DNA of 64,000 nt, taken from positions 1,884 to 65,883 of the forward strand of contig NZ_CAADFC020000023.1 of assembly GCF_900696085.1 (NCBI RefSeq). The letters are read 5' to 3'. The translations under genes were made by a program, and so were the position numbers. A model generated the notes under the pieces. The model searched no databases. It was given only the letters and a program-made list of their open reading frames with translations, and had not been told where the DNA came from. Shown here piece by piece: positions 16,843-24,584 of the stretch. This DNA is from Bradyrhizobium ivorense. GTDB taxonomy: Bacteria; Pseudomonadota; Alphaproteobacteria; Rhizobiales; Xanthobacteraceae. Numbering within the stretch: the first letter of the stretch is position 1; each line of letters begins with the position of its first letter.

Positions 16843-19134
16843 ATGGCGTACCGACGCCGCAGTTCCAGCCAGATGCAGGCTGCGACCGAGACGGTCGCGG
16901 TGGCGCCGGCTTCGTCCCGGGCCGAGAAGCCGGCCAGGCCGCGGGCGCGGATGATGCGGCAATATGACCTTGTCGAGCGCGTCCGCTCCTATAACCCCGA
17001 CACCAACGAGGACCTGCTCAACCGCGCCTATGTCTACGCCATGAAGGCGCACGGCACCCAGACGCGCGCCTCCGGCGATCCCTATTTCTCCCATCCGCTC
17101 GAGGTTGCGGCGATCCTGACCAACCTCAAGCTCGACGACGCCACGATCGTGGCGGCCCTGCTGCACGACACCATCGAGGACACCGAGGCGACGCGGGCCG
17201 AGATCGACCACGTGTTCGGCCACGAGATCGGCGCGCTGGTCGAGGGCCTGACCAAGCTGAAGCGGCTGGAGCTGGTGTCGCGCGAGGCCAAGCAGGCAGA
17301 GAACCTGCGCAAGCTGCTTTTGGCGATCGCCGACGACGTCCGCGTGCTGCTGATCAAGTTCGCCGACCGCCTGCACAACATGCGCACGCTGGAGTTCGTG
17401 CCGCCGGCCTCGCGCCGCCGCATCGCCGAGGAGACGCTGGACATCTATGCGCCGCTTGCCGGCCGCATGGGTATGCATGAAATGCGCGAGGAACTGGAGG
17501 ACCTGTCGTTCTTCGTGCTCGACCCCGAGGCCTATGCGGTGGTCAAGCAGCGCCTCGATGCGCTGGCCGACCGCAACCGCAATCTGATCGGCGAGATCGA
17601 AACCCAGCTTTCCAAGAACCTGCAGAAGAACGGCATCACCGCCCGGGTGTTCGGCCGCCGCAAGCAGCCGTTTTCGATCTGGACCAAGATGGAACGCAAG
17701 TCGGTCGGCTTCGAGCAGTTGTCCGACATCTACGGCTTCCGCATCATCCTCGACGACGTCGGCGCCTGCTACCGCGCGCTCGGCATCGTCCACACCACCT
17801 GGCCGGTGGTGCCGGGCCGCTTCAAGGACTACATCTCGACACCGAAGCAGAACGACTACCGCTCCATCCACACCACCGTGATCGGGCCGGGCAAGCAACG
17901 CGTCGAGCTGCAGATCCGCACCGAGGGGATGAACCAGATCGCCGAGTTCGGCATCGCGGCGCACGCCTTCTACAAGGAGGGCATGGGCTCGCCGAACGAG
18001 CGGCTAAAGCACGAATCCAACGCCTTCGCCTGGCTGCGCCATACCATCGGCATCCTCTCGGAAAGCGCCAACCCTGAGGAATTCCTCGAGCATACCAAGC
18101 TCGAGCTGTTCCACGACCAGGTGTTCTGCTTCACCCCGAAGGGCAAGCTGATCGCGCTGCCGCGCAACGCCAACGTGATCGATTTCGCCTATGCCGTGCA
18201 CACCGCGGTCGGCAACAGCGCGGTCGGCTGCAAGATCAACGGCAAGTTCGCGCCGCTGTCCTCCGAATTGCAGAATGGCGACGAGGTCGAGGTGCTGACC
18301 TCGAAGGCGCAATCGGCGCCGCCGTCGGCCTGGGAGGCGCTCGCCCGCACCGGCAAGGCGCGTGCCGCGATCCGCCGCGCCACCCGCGATGCGGTGCGCG
18401 ACCAGTATGCCGGGCTCGGCCGCCGCATCGTCGATCGCCTGTTTGCCCGCGCCAAGATCGAATATGCCGACGACAAGCTGAAGGGCGCGTTGCCGCGGCT
18501 GGCCCGCACCTCGATCGAGGACGTGATGGCCTCGGTCGGGCGCGGCGAGATCAAGGCCTCAGACGTCGCGCGCGCGATGTATCCCGACTACAAGGAAGAG
18601 CGGATGGTGCGCTACGGCGCCAGGAAGGGGCTCGCCACCAAGCTGAAGACCCAGACCCCGCCGCATCCGGCGCGTGCCGCCTCGGTGATCCCGGTGCGCG
18701 GCATCAATTCCGACCTGCCGGTGAAGTTCGCGCCGAACGGCGGCGCGGTGCCGGGCGATCGCATCGTCGGCATCGTCACGCCGGGCGAGGGGATCACGAT
18801 CTATCCGATCCAGTCGCCGGCGCTGAAGGATTTCGAGGAGGAGCCGGAGCGCTGGCTCGACGTGCGCTGGGACATCGACGACACCATGCCGCAGCGTTTC
18901 CCGGCGCGGATCCTGGTCCACAATGTCAACGAGCCCGGCAGCCTCGCCCAGATCGCGACCGTGATCGCCGAGCACGACGGCAATATCGACAACATCCACA
19001 TGTCGCGCCGCTCGCCCGATTTCACGGAGCTGACCATCGATCTCGAGGTCTATGACCTCAAGCATCTCAGCGCTATCATCGCGCAGTTGCGCGCCAAGGC
19101 CGTCGTCGCGCGGGTCGAGCGCGTCAACGGGTGA
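16843..19134 (+). CDS. rsh: Bifunctional (p)ppGpp synthetase/hydrolase Rsh
   Basis: A 763-residue cytoplasmic stringent-response enzyme. In order it has an HD hydrolase domain (FSHPLEVAAIL, LLHDTIEDTEAT), a RelA/SpoT nucleotidyltransferase domain (SDIYGFRIILDD, NDYRSIHTTVIG, VELQIRTEGMNQIAEFGIAA), a TGS domain (CFTPKGKLIALPRNANVIDF) and a C-terminal ACT domain (VNEPGSLAQIATVIAEHDGN). Both catalytic halves look intact, as expected for the single long RSH of alphaproteobacteria. The ATG of MAYRRRSS is preferred over an upstream in-frame TTG (16798). A shorter start at MMRQYDLVERV, about 35 codons in, corresponds to the start in some relatives. Confidence 0.95.
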   Translation: MAYRRRSSSQMQAATETVAVAPASSRAEKPARPRARMMRQYDLVERVRSYNPDTNEDLLNRAYVYAMKAHGTQTRASGDPYFSHPLEVAAILTNLKLDDATIVAALLHDTIEDTEATRAEIDHVFGHEIGALVEGLTKLKRLELVSREAKQAENLRKLLLAIADDVRVLLIKFADRLHNMRTLEFVPPASRRRIAEETLDIYAPLAGRMGMHEMREELEDLSFFVLDPEAYAVVKQRLDALADRNRNLIGEIETQLSKNLQKNGITARVFGRRKQPFSIWTKMERKSVGFEQLSDIYGFRIILDDVGACYRALGIVHTTWPVVPGRFKDYISTPKQNDYRSIHTTVIGPGKQRVELQIRTEGMNQIAEFGIAAHAFYKEGMGSPNERLKHESNAFAWLRHTIGILSESANPEEFLEHTKLELFHDQVFCFTPKGKLIALPRNANVIDFAYAVHTAVGNSAVGCKINGKFAPLSSELQNGDEVEVLTSKAQSAPPSAWEALARTGKARAAIRRATRDAVRDQYAGLGRRIVDRLFARAKIEYADDKLKGALPRLARTSIEDVMASVGRGEIKASDVARAMYPDYKEERMVRYGARKGLATKLKTQTPPHPARAASVIPVRGINSDLPVKFAPNGGAVPGDRIVGIVTPGEGITIYPIQSPALKDFEEEPERWLDVRWDIDDTMPQRFPARILVHNVNEPGSLAQIATVIAEHDGNIDNIHMSRRSPDFTELTIDLEVYDLKHLSAIIAQLRAKAVVARVERVNG

Positions 19135-19140
19135 ATTGCT

Positions 19141-19248
19141 GTCGTTGCCGGGCTTGACCCGGCAACCCATCTCTCGAAGATGGATGCGCGGGCATAGGCA
19201 AGCGGAAGCGACGCCGTCCTTCGGACGGCTACGCCCGCGCATGACGAG
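19141..19248. repeat. Intergenic palindromic repeat
   Basis: GTCGTTGCCGGGCTTGACCC...GCGCATGACGA, with internal complementary segments CATCT/AGATG and CCGTCC/GGACGG. It fills the gap between rsh and pdxJ and has the look of the repetitive intergenic elements common in Bradyrhizobium. Confidence 0.65.
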
Positions 19249-19268
19249 CTAGATTGTAGGTCAAAGAG

Positions 19269-20042
19269 ATGTCCAAAACTCCTCCGCTGCGCCTCGGCGT
19301 CAATGTCGATCACGTCGCGACCCTGCGTAACGCGCGGGGCGGGGCGCGGCCCGATCCGGTGCGGCTGGCGCTGGCGGCGATCGCAGCAGGCGCCGACGGC
19401 ATCACCGCGCATCTGCGCGAGGATCGCCGCCACATCCGCGACGAGGACATGGCGCGGCTGAAGGCCGAAATCTCCAAGCCGCTGAACTTCGAGATGGCGG
19501 CGACCGACGACATGCTGCGGATCTCGCTCGCCACCAAGCCGCACGCGGTTTGCCTGGTGCCGGAGCGGCGCCAGGAAGTGACCACCGAAGGCGGGCTCGA
19601 CGTGGTCGGCCAGCACAACGCGCTAGCGCCGTTCATCGCCCGGCTGAGCGACGCCGGTATCCGCGTCTCGCTGTTCATCGCCGCCGATCCCCGGCAGATC
19701 GAAATGGCGGCCAAGCTGAAGGCGCCGGTGATCGAGATCCACACCGGCGGCTGGTGCGATGCCGTGGTCGACGGCCACAAGGACAAGGCCGAAGCCGAAT
19801 GGAAGCGCATCGTCGAGGGGGCGAGGCTCGCCCATGCGGCAGGGCTCGAGGTCCATGCCGGCCACGGCCTCGACTATGACACCGCTGAGACGATCTCGGC
19901 GCTGCCGGAAATCCGCGAGCTCAACATCGGCTATTTCATGATGGGCGAGGCGCTGTTCGTCGGCATCGCCGAGACGGTGCACACGATGCGCGCGGCAATG
20001 GAGCGCGGCCGCACCCGGGCCGAAGCCGCAGGCCGCGCATGA
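19269..20042 (+). CDS. pdxJ: Pyridoxine 5'-phosphate synthase
   Basis: A 257-residue TIM barrel that condenses 1-deoxyxylulose 5-phosphate with 3-amino-2-oxopropyl phosphate, the last ring-forming step of DXP-dependent vitamin B6 synthesis. LGVNVDHVATLRNARGG is the diagnostic N-terminus; AHLREDRRHI, CLVPERRQEVTTEGGLD, VHAGHGLDYD and LNIGYFMMGEALFVG complete the family pattern. The stop overlaps the acpS start (ATGA at 20039), so the two are translationally coupled, a common rhizobial order. Confidence 0.97.
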   Translation: MSKTPPLRLGVNVDHVATLRNARGGARPDPVRLALAAIAAGADGITAHLREDRRHIRDEDMARLKAEISKPLNFEMAATDDMLRISLATKPHAVCLVPERRQEVTTEGGLDVVGQHNALAPFIARLSDAGIRVSLFIAADPRQIEMAAKLKAPVIEIHTGGWCDAVVDGHKDKAEAEWKRIVEGARLAHAAGLEVHAGHGLDYDTAETISALPEIRELNIGYFMMGEALFVGIAETVHTMRAAMERGRTRAEAAGRA

Positions 20043-20455
20043 TCATCGGGATCGGCTCCGACCTGATCGACATCACCCGGGTCGCCAAGGTGATCGACCG
20101 CCATGGCGAGCGGTTCCTCGAGCGCATCTTCACCGATGCCGAACGCGCCAAGGCGGCGCGCCGCGCCAACAGTGAGAAGATGGTGGTCGCTACCTACGCC
20201 AAGCGCTTTGCGGCCAAGGAGGCCTGTTCCAAGGCGCTCGGCACCGGTATCCGGCGCGGGGTGTGGTGGAAGGACATGGGCGTGGTGAACCTGCCGGGCG
20301 GCCGTCCGACCATGCAGCTCACCGGCGGGGCGCTGGCGCGGCTGAAGGAACTGACGCCCGAGGGCATGGAGGCGCGGATCGATCTCTCGATCACCGACGA
20401 CTGGCCGCTGGCGCAGGCTTTCGTCATAATTTCGGCGGTTGCCCCGGCCAAATGA
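20039..20455 (+). CDS. acpS: Holo-[acyl-carrier-protein] synthase
   Basis: A 138-residue phosphopantetheinyl transferase that activates acyl carrier protein. IIGIGSDLIDITRVAKVI holds the first Mg-binding Asp and YAKRFAAKEACSKALGTGI the second metal ligand Glu and CoA-binding Lys; WWKDMGVVNLPGGRP follows. Its length is typical. The start overlaps pdxJ by four bases. lepB follows after 285 bases that contain no supported gene. Confidence 0.96.
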   Translation: MIIGIGSDLIDITRVAKVIDRHGERFLERIFTDAERAKAARRANSEKMVVATYAKRFAAKEACSKALGTGIRRGVWWKDMGVVNLPGGRPTMQLTGGALARLKELTPEGMEARIDLSITDDWPLAQAFVIISAVAPAK

Positions 20456-20740
20456 GCGGGCGGACGCACTGGTCGCCGCAAAACTTTGGAAAACTAAAAA
20501 ATCATTGATATTTCAATGAATTGCGAAGTTTTGACGCGGCGATTGATTGCGCCCCCGCGAACAACCGTCTAAAACGCCGCAGGGTTAACATCGAGCGAGA
20601 CGCGGATTCGGGTTTGCGCCGGAATTTGCCCTCAAGATCAGAATCAAGGCCATTTTCCTCACGCGGGGACCAAGCGCTTCGCGCGAAGAGAACGTTCTGC
20701 CACCGCGCGGGCGCCAGAGCCCGCGGGAATTGGGAAAGCA

Positions 20741-21502
20741 ATGAGCGCGACCACCGGCACCAAATCTGAAAGCGGCTTTGGCGAGACCATCCGCGTCGTC
20801 ATTCACGCTCTTCTGATCGCGCTCGTCATTCGGACCTTTCTGTTCCAGCCGTTCAACATCCCCTCGGGATCGATGAAGGCGACGCTGCTGGTCGGCGACT
20901 ATTTGTTCGTCTCGAAATATTCCTACGGCTATAGCCACTATTCGATCCCGTTCTCGCCGAACCTGTTTTCGGGGCGCATTTTCGGCTCGGAGCCGAACCG
21001 CGGCGATATCGTGGTGTTCCGGCTGCCGCGGGATGACTCCACCGACTACATCAAGCGCGTGGTCGGGTTGCCCGGCGACCGCATCGAGGTCAGGCACGGG
21101 ATGCTCTACATCAACGACGAGCCGGTCAAGCGCGAGCGGTTGAGCGACTATGTCGGCGAGGACCCTTGCGGCTCGGCGGACGCCACCTCGCGGGTCAAGC
21201 GCTGGAAGGAGACGCTGCCGAACGGCGTCAGCTATGACACGCTCGACTGCACCGACAACAGCTATATGGACAACACCAACGTCTACACCGTGCCGCCCGG
21301 CAATTTCTTCATGATGGGCGATAACCGCGACAACTCAACCGACAGCCGCTTCCTCTCGCAGGTCGGCTATGTGCCGTTCGAAAACATCATCGGCCGCGCC
21401 CAGATGATCTTCTTCTCGGTCGCCGAGGGCGAGCAGGCCTGGATGTTCTGGCGCTGGCCGTTCACGGTGCGGTGGCATCGTCTATTCTCAATCGTGCGAT
21501 GA
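20741..21502 (+). CDS. lepB: Signal peptidase I
   Basis: A 253-residue membrane serine protease that removes signal peptides from exported preproteins. One N-terminal membrane anchor (VVIHALLIALVIRTFLFQ) is followed by box B, IPSGSMKATLL, with nucleophile Ser44. Box D, DYIKRVVGLPGDRIE, has the general-base Lys105, and box E, MMGDNRDNSTDSR, is near residue 190. Its stop overlaps the rnc start (ATGA at 21499). It heads a lepB-rnc-era cluster conserved across proteobacteria. Confidence 0.97.
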   Translation: MSATTGTKSESGFGETIRVVIHALLIALVIRTFLFQPFNIPSGSMKATLLVGDYLFVSKYSYGYSHYSIPFSPNLFSGRIFGSEPNRGDIVVFRLPRDDSTDYIKRVVGLPGDRIEVRHGMLYINDEPVKRERLSDYVGEDPCGSADATSRVKRWKETLPNGVSYDTLDCTDNSYMDNTNVYTVPPGNFFMMGDNRDNSTDSRFLSQVGYVPFENIIGRAQMIFFSVAEGEQAWMFWRWPFTVRWHRLFSIVR

Positions 21503-22323
21503 ACGACGAGACGCCAGCCATCACGGATCAACCGCCGCCGGGCGAGCCGAGCCAGACGCCTGCCGCGACGACGAGCACGGCCGCGCCGAAGAAGCGGCGC
21601 AGCAAGGCTGCCAAGGCCGCGGTTGAGAAGGCCGCGATCGCGGGCACCGAGGCGCGCATCGGCTACGCGTTCTCCAATCCGGTGCTGCTCACCACCGCGT
21701 TCACCCACGTCTCGGCGCTCAAGCCGGCCAGCCGCAACCGCGCCGACAGCTACCAGCGGCTGGAATTTCTCGGCGACCACGTGCTCGGGCTGATCGTCTC
21801 CGACATGCTGTTCCGGGCATTCCCGAAGGCGGACGAGGGCGAATTGTCGAAGCGGCTCGCCGATCTCGTGCGCAAGGAGAGCTGCGCCGACGTCGCCAAG
21901 TCGCTCGGGCTGGTCGACGACATCAAGCTCGGCATGGTGAAGGCGGTCGAGGGCGCGCGGCTGCGCAAATCCGTGCTCGGCGACATCTGCGAGGCGGTGA
22001 TCGGCGCGATCTATCTCGACGGCGGTGTCGAGGCCGCGCGCCAGTTCGTCGAGCGCAACTGGACCGAGCGGATGAACAAGCCGCGCCGGCCGCTGCGCGA
22101 TCCCAAGACCGTGCTGCAGGAATGGGCGCAGGGCAAGGGATTGCCGACACCAGTCTATCGCGAGGTCGAGCGCACCGGTCCGCACCACGATCCGCAATTC
22201 CGCGTCGCCGTCGATTTGCCCGGACTGCCCTCCGCCGAAGGCCTCGGCGGCAACAAGCGCGCCGCCGAGAAGGCCGCGGCATCGGTGATGATCGAGCGGG
22301 AAGGCGTCGGCACCCATGACTGA
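21499..22323 (+). CDS. rnc: Ribonuclease III
   Basis: A 274-residue double-strand-specific endoribonuclease acting in rRNA processing and RNA decay. The signature YQRLEFLGDHVLGLIV carries the catalytic acidic residues and LGDICEAVIGAIYLDGG the second metal site. A C-terminal double-stranded RNA-binding domain is present (DPKTVLQEWAQGKGLPTPVY ... AEKAAASVMI). The N-terminus has a Pro/Thr/Ala/Lys-rich extension of about 45 residues before the catalytic domain. The start at 21499 overlaps the lepB stop. The last 8 bases overlap era. Confidence 0.97.
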   Translation: MNDETPAITDQPPPGEPSQTPAATTSTAAPKKRRSKAAKAAVEKAAIAGTEARIGYAFSNPVLLTTAFTHVSALKPASRNRADSYQRLEFLGDHVLGLIVSDMLFRAFPKADEGELSKRLADLVRKESCADVAKSLGLVDDIKLGMVKAVEGARLRKSVLGDICEAVIGAIYLDGGVEAARQFVERNWTERMNKPRRPLRDPKTVLQEWAQGKGLPTPVYREVERTGPHHDPQFRVAVDLPGLPSAEGLGGNKRAAEKAAASVMIEREGVGTHD

Positions 22324-23239
22324 CGAGGCCAACGCGCAGCCTGCCGCGACCCGCTGCGGCTTCGTCGCGCTGATCGGCGCCCCCAATGTCGGCAAGTCGA
22401 CGCTGGTCAACGCGCTGGTCGGCTCCAAGGTCACGATCGTCTCGCGCAAGGTGCAGACCACCCGCGCGCTGATCCGCGGCATCGTGATCGAGGGCAATGC
22501 CCAGATCATCCTGGTCGATACGCCCGGCATCTTCGCGCCGCGGCGGCGGCTCGACCGCGCCATGGTGTCGACCGCCTGGAGCGGCGCCCACGATGCCGAT
22601 CTCGTCTGCGTGCTGCTCGATGCCAAGGCCGGGATCGACGAGGAGGCGCAGGCGATCCTGGCCAAGCTCGAATCGGTCGCGCATCCGAAGATCCTGGTGC
22701 TGAACAAGGTCGACCTGGTTCAGCGGGAAAAACTGCTGGCGCTGGCGCAGGCGGCCAATGAGCGGATGCGCTTCGAGCACACCTTCATGATCTCGGCGCT
22801 GTCGGGCGACGGCGTCGACGATCTGCGGCGGACGCTGGCGCAGATGGTGCCGGAGGGGCCGTTCCTCTATCCCGAGGACCAGATGTCGGATGCGCCGATG
22901 CGGCATCTGGCGGCCGAGATCACCCGCGAGAAGATCTACAGCCATCTGCATCAGGAACTGCCGTATCAGTCGACGGTTGAGACCGACAGCTGGACCGACC
23001 GCAAGGACAAGTCGATCCGGATCGAGCAGACGATCTATGTCGAGCGCGAGAGCCAGCGCAAGATCGTGCTCGGCAAGGGCGGCGCCACCATCAAGTCGAT
23101 CGGCGCGCAGGCGCGCACCGAACTCGCCGAGATCATGGGCGTGCCGGTGCATCTGTTCCTGTTCGTCAAGGTGCGCGAGAACTGGGGCGACGACCCCGAC
23201 CGTTACCGCGAGATGGGCCTGGAATTCCCCAAGGAATGA
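22316..23239 (+). CDS. era: GTPase Era
   Basis: A 307-residue GTPase that binds the 3' end of 16S rRNA and assists 30S ribosome assembly. G1 is GAPNVGKSTLVN (about 21-32), G3 is DTPGIF and G4 is LNKVD. The C-terminal KH domain includes VERESQRKIVLGKGGATIKS followed by IGAQARTELAEIMGVPVHLF. It overlaps rnc by 8 bases, indicating coupling of the RNase and the ribosome-assembly GTPase. Confidence 0.97.
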   Translation: MTDEANAQPAATRCGFVALIGAPNVGKSTLVNALVGSKVTIVSRKVQTTRALIRGIVIEGNAQIILVDTPGIFAPRRRLDRAMVSTAWSGAHDADLVCVLLDAKAGIDEEAQAILAKLESVAHPKILVLNKVDLVQREKLLALAQAANERMRFEHTFMISALSGDGVDDLRRTLAQMVPEGPFLYPEDQMSDAPMRHLAAEITREKIYSHLHQELPYQSTVETDSWTDRKDKSIRIEQTIYVERESQRKIVLGKGGATIKSIGAQARTELAEIMGVPVHLFLFVKVRENWGDDPDRYREMGLEFPKE

Positions 23240-23254
23240 GAGCTGGCGTTTGCA

Positions 23255-23635
23255 ATGAGCGTGCCCAGAAACGTGCTTTGGTTTGAAGTGCTGCTCTACG
23301 CCTCGCTGACGCTGGACGCGCTGTCGGTGGCGTTCACGGATCGCACGGCACGCAGCGAGATGACCGAGCAGATGATCATGGTGGCGACGCTGATGGCGGG
23401 CTGCATGATCGTGCTGCTGATGTATTTCGTCTATTTGGCCGCGCGGCACCGCAAGAACTGGCCGCGCTGGGCGCTGGTTGCCGCGCTGGTGCTGTCGGCG
23501 ATCTCGCTGGTGCAGGTGATCGGGGATCGCGGCGTCGAGCTCGACAGCGGCATCGAGGTGGTGTCCTGCATCCTGACCACGGCCGGGCTGTACTACTCCT
23601 TCACCGGCGACGCGCAGGGCTGGTTTAACGCGTAG
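23255..23635 (+). CDS. Hypothetical four-helix membrane protein
   Basis: A 126-residue protein of unknown function with about four hydrophobic segments: residues 8-25, 40-63 (IMVATLMAGCMIVLLMYFVYLA), 70-88 (WALVAALVLSAISLVQVI) and 98-115. It starts 15 bases after era and is probably cotranscribed. No domain is recognised. The region between it and recO is a palindromic repeat. Confidence 0.72.
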   Translation: MSVPRNVLWFEVLLYASLTLDALSVAFTDRTARSEMTEQMIMVATLMAGCMIVLLMYFVYLAARHRKNWPRWALVAALVLSAISLVQVIGDRGVELDSGIEVVSCILTTAGLYYSFTGDAQGWFNA

Positions 23636-23642
23636 CCCCAGC

Positions 23643-23726
23643 CGTCATTCCGGGATGGTCCGAAGGACCAGACCCGGAATCTCGAGATTCCGGGTTCGAT
23701 GCTAACGCATCGCCCCGGAATGACGA
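23643..23726. repeat. Intergenic palindromic repeat (CGTCATTCCGGG family)
   Basis: The outer arms CGTCATTCCGGG and CCCCGGAATGACG are nearly perfect complements. Internal arms GGTCC-GAA-GGACC and CGGAATCTCGAGATTCCG add two further hairpins. It separates the small membrane protein gene from recO. Confidence 0.8.
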
Positions 23727-23762
23727 CTGCGGAGGCAACTGAAATCCTGTAATCTCTCTTTC

Positions 23763-24518
23763 ATGGAATGGACCGACGAAGGCATCGTGCTGGGCGTGCG
23801 GCGGCATGGCGAATCCTCCGCCATCGTCGAGCTGATGACGCGCGAGCACGGCCGCCATCTCGGTCTGGTACGCGGCGGCGCCAGCTCGCGGATGCGGCCG
23901 CTGCTGCAGCCCGGCAACAGCGTCACCGCGGTGTGGCGGGCGCGGCTCGACGAGCATCTCGGCATGTACACCGTGGAGGGCACAAAACTGCGCGCAGCGA
24001 CGCTGCTCGCTTCGTCGCATGCGGTCTACGGCGTGACCCATCTGGCGGCGCTGGCGCGGCTATTGCCGGAGCGCGATCCGCATGAAGAGATCTACCAGAT
24101 GGTGCAGTGGATTCTCGACGATTTCGACGACGCCGGCACCGCCGCGGTGCATCTGATCCGGTTCGAGCTGGCGATGCTGGCCGAGCTCGGCTTCGGCCTC
24201 GACCTGGAAAACTGTGCGGCGACGGGCTCGACCACCGACCTCGTGTACGTCTCGCCGAAATCCGGCGGTGCGGTGTCGCGCGCGGCCGGCGAGCCATGGG
24301 CCGACCGGTTGCTGCCCTTGCCGGCGTTCCTGCGCGAAGGCGAGGGCGCCAGCAACAGCTGGTCGGAGCAGGACCTGCTCGACGGCTTTGAGATCACCGG
24401 CCTGTTCCTGCTCCGCCACGTGCTGGAGCCGCGCGGGCAGGGCCATTCCGACGCCCGCGACGGATTTATCAACGCTGTCACCAGGCGGCGGACCCGCGCG
24501 GCCATTCCGCAGGGCTGA
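23763..24518 (+). CDS. recO: DNA repair protein RecO
   Basis: A 251-residue recombination mediator that loads RecA with RecF/RecR at gaps. The N-terminal OB fold starts MEWTDEGIVLGVRRHGESSA and continues through GNSVTAVWRARLDEHLG. A helical middle follows, with FELAMLAELGFGLDLENCAA, then a region lacking a clear four-Cys zinc site (only one Cys is evident). The C-terminus is LLRHVLEPRGQ. Its length is typical for the alphaproteobacterial form. Confidence 0.95.
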   Translation: MEWTDEGIVLGVRRHGESSAIVELMTREHGRHLGLVRGGASSRMRPLLQPGNSVTAVWRARLDEHLGMYTVEGTKLRAATLLASSHAVYGVTHLAALARLLPERDPHEEIYQMVQWILDDFDDAGTAAVHLIRFELAMLAELGFGLDLENCAATGSTTDLVYVSPKSGGAVSRAAGEPWADRLLPLPAFLREGEGASNSWSEQDLLDGFEITGLFLLRHVLEPRGQGHSDARDGFINAVTRRRTRAAIPQG

Positions 24519-24584
24519 TTCGCGGCCTAAATTCCCTGTGATTCGCGGCTTGCCCGATTCACCGCGACGGTTTAACGCCTCCCC

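Noticed and set aside
16204..17964. A 586-codon open frame on the minus strand opposite rpoZ and rsh
   Set aside because: It is antisense to two well-identified genes and crosses the rpoZ terminator. The product has no recognisable domain.
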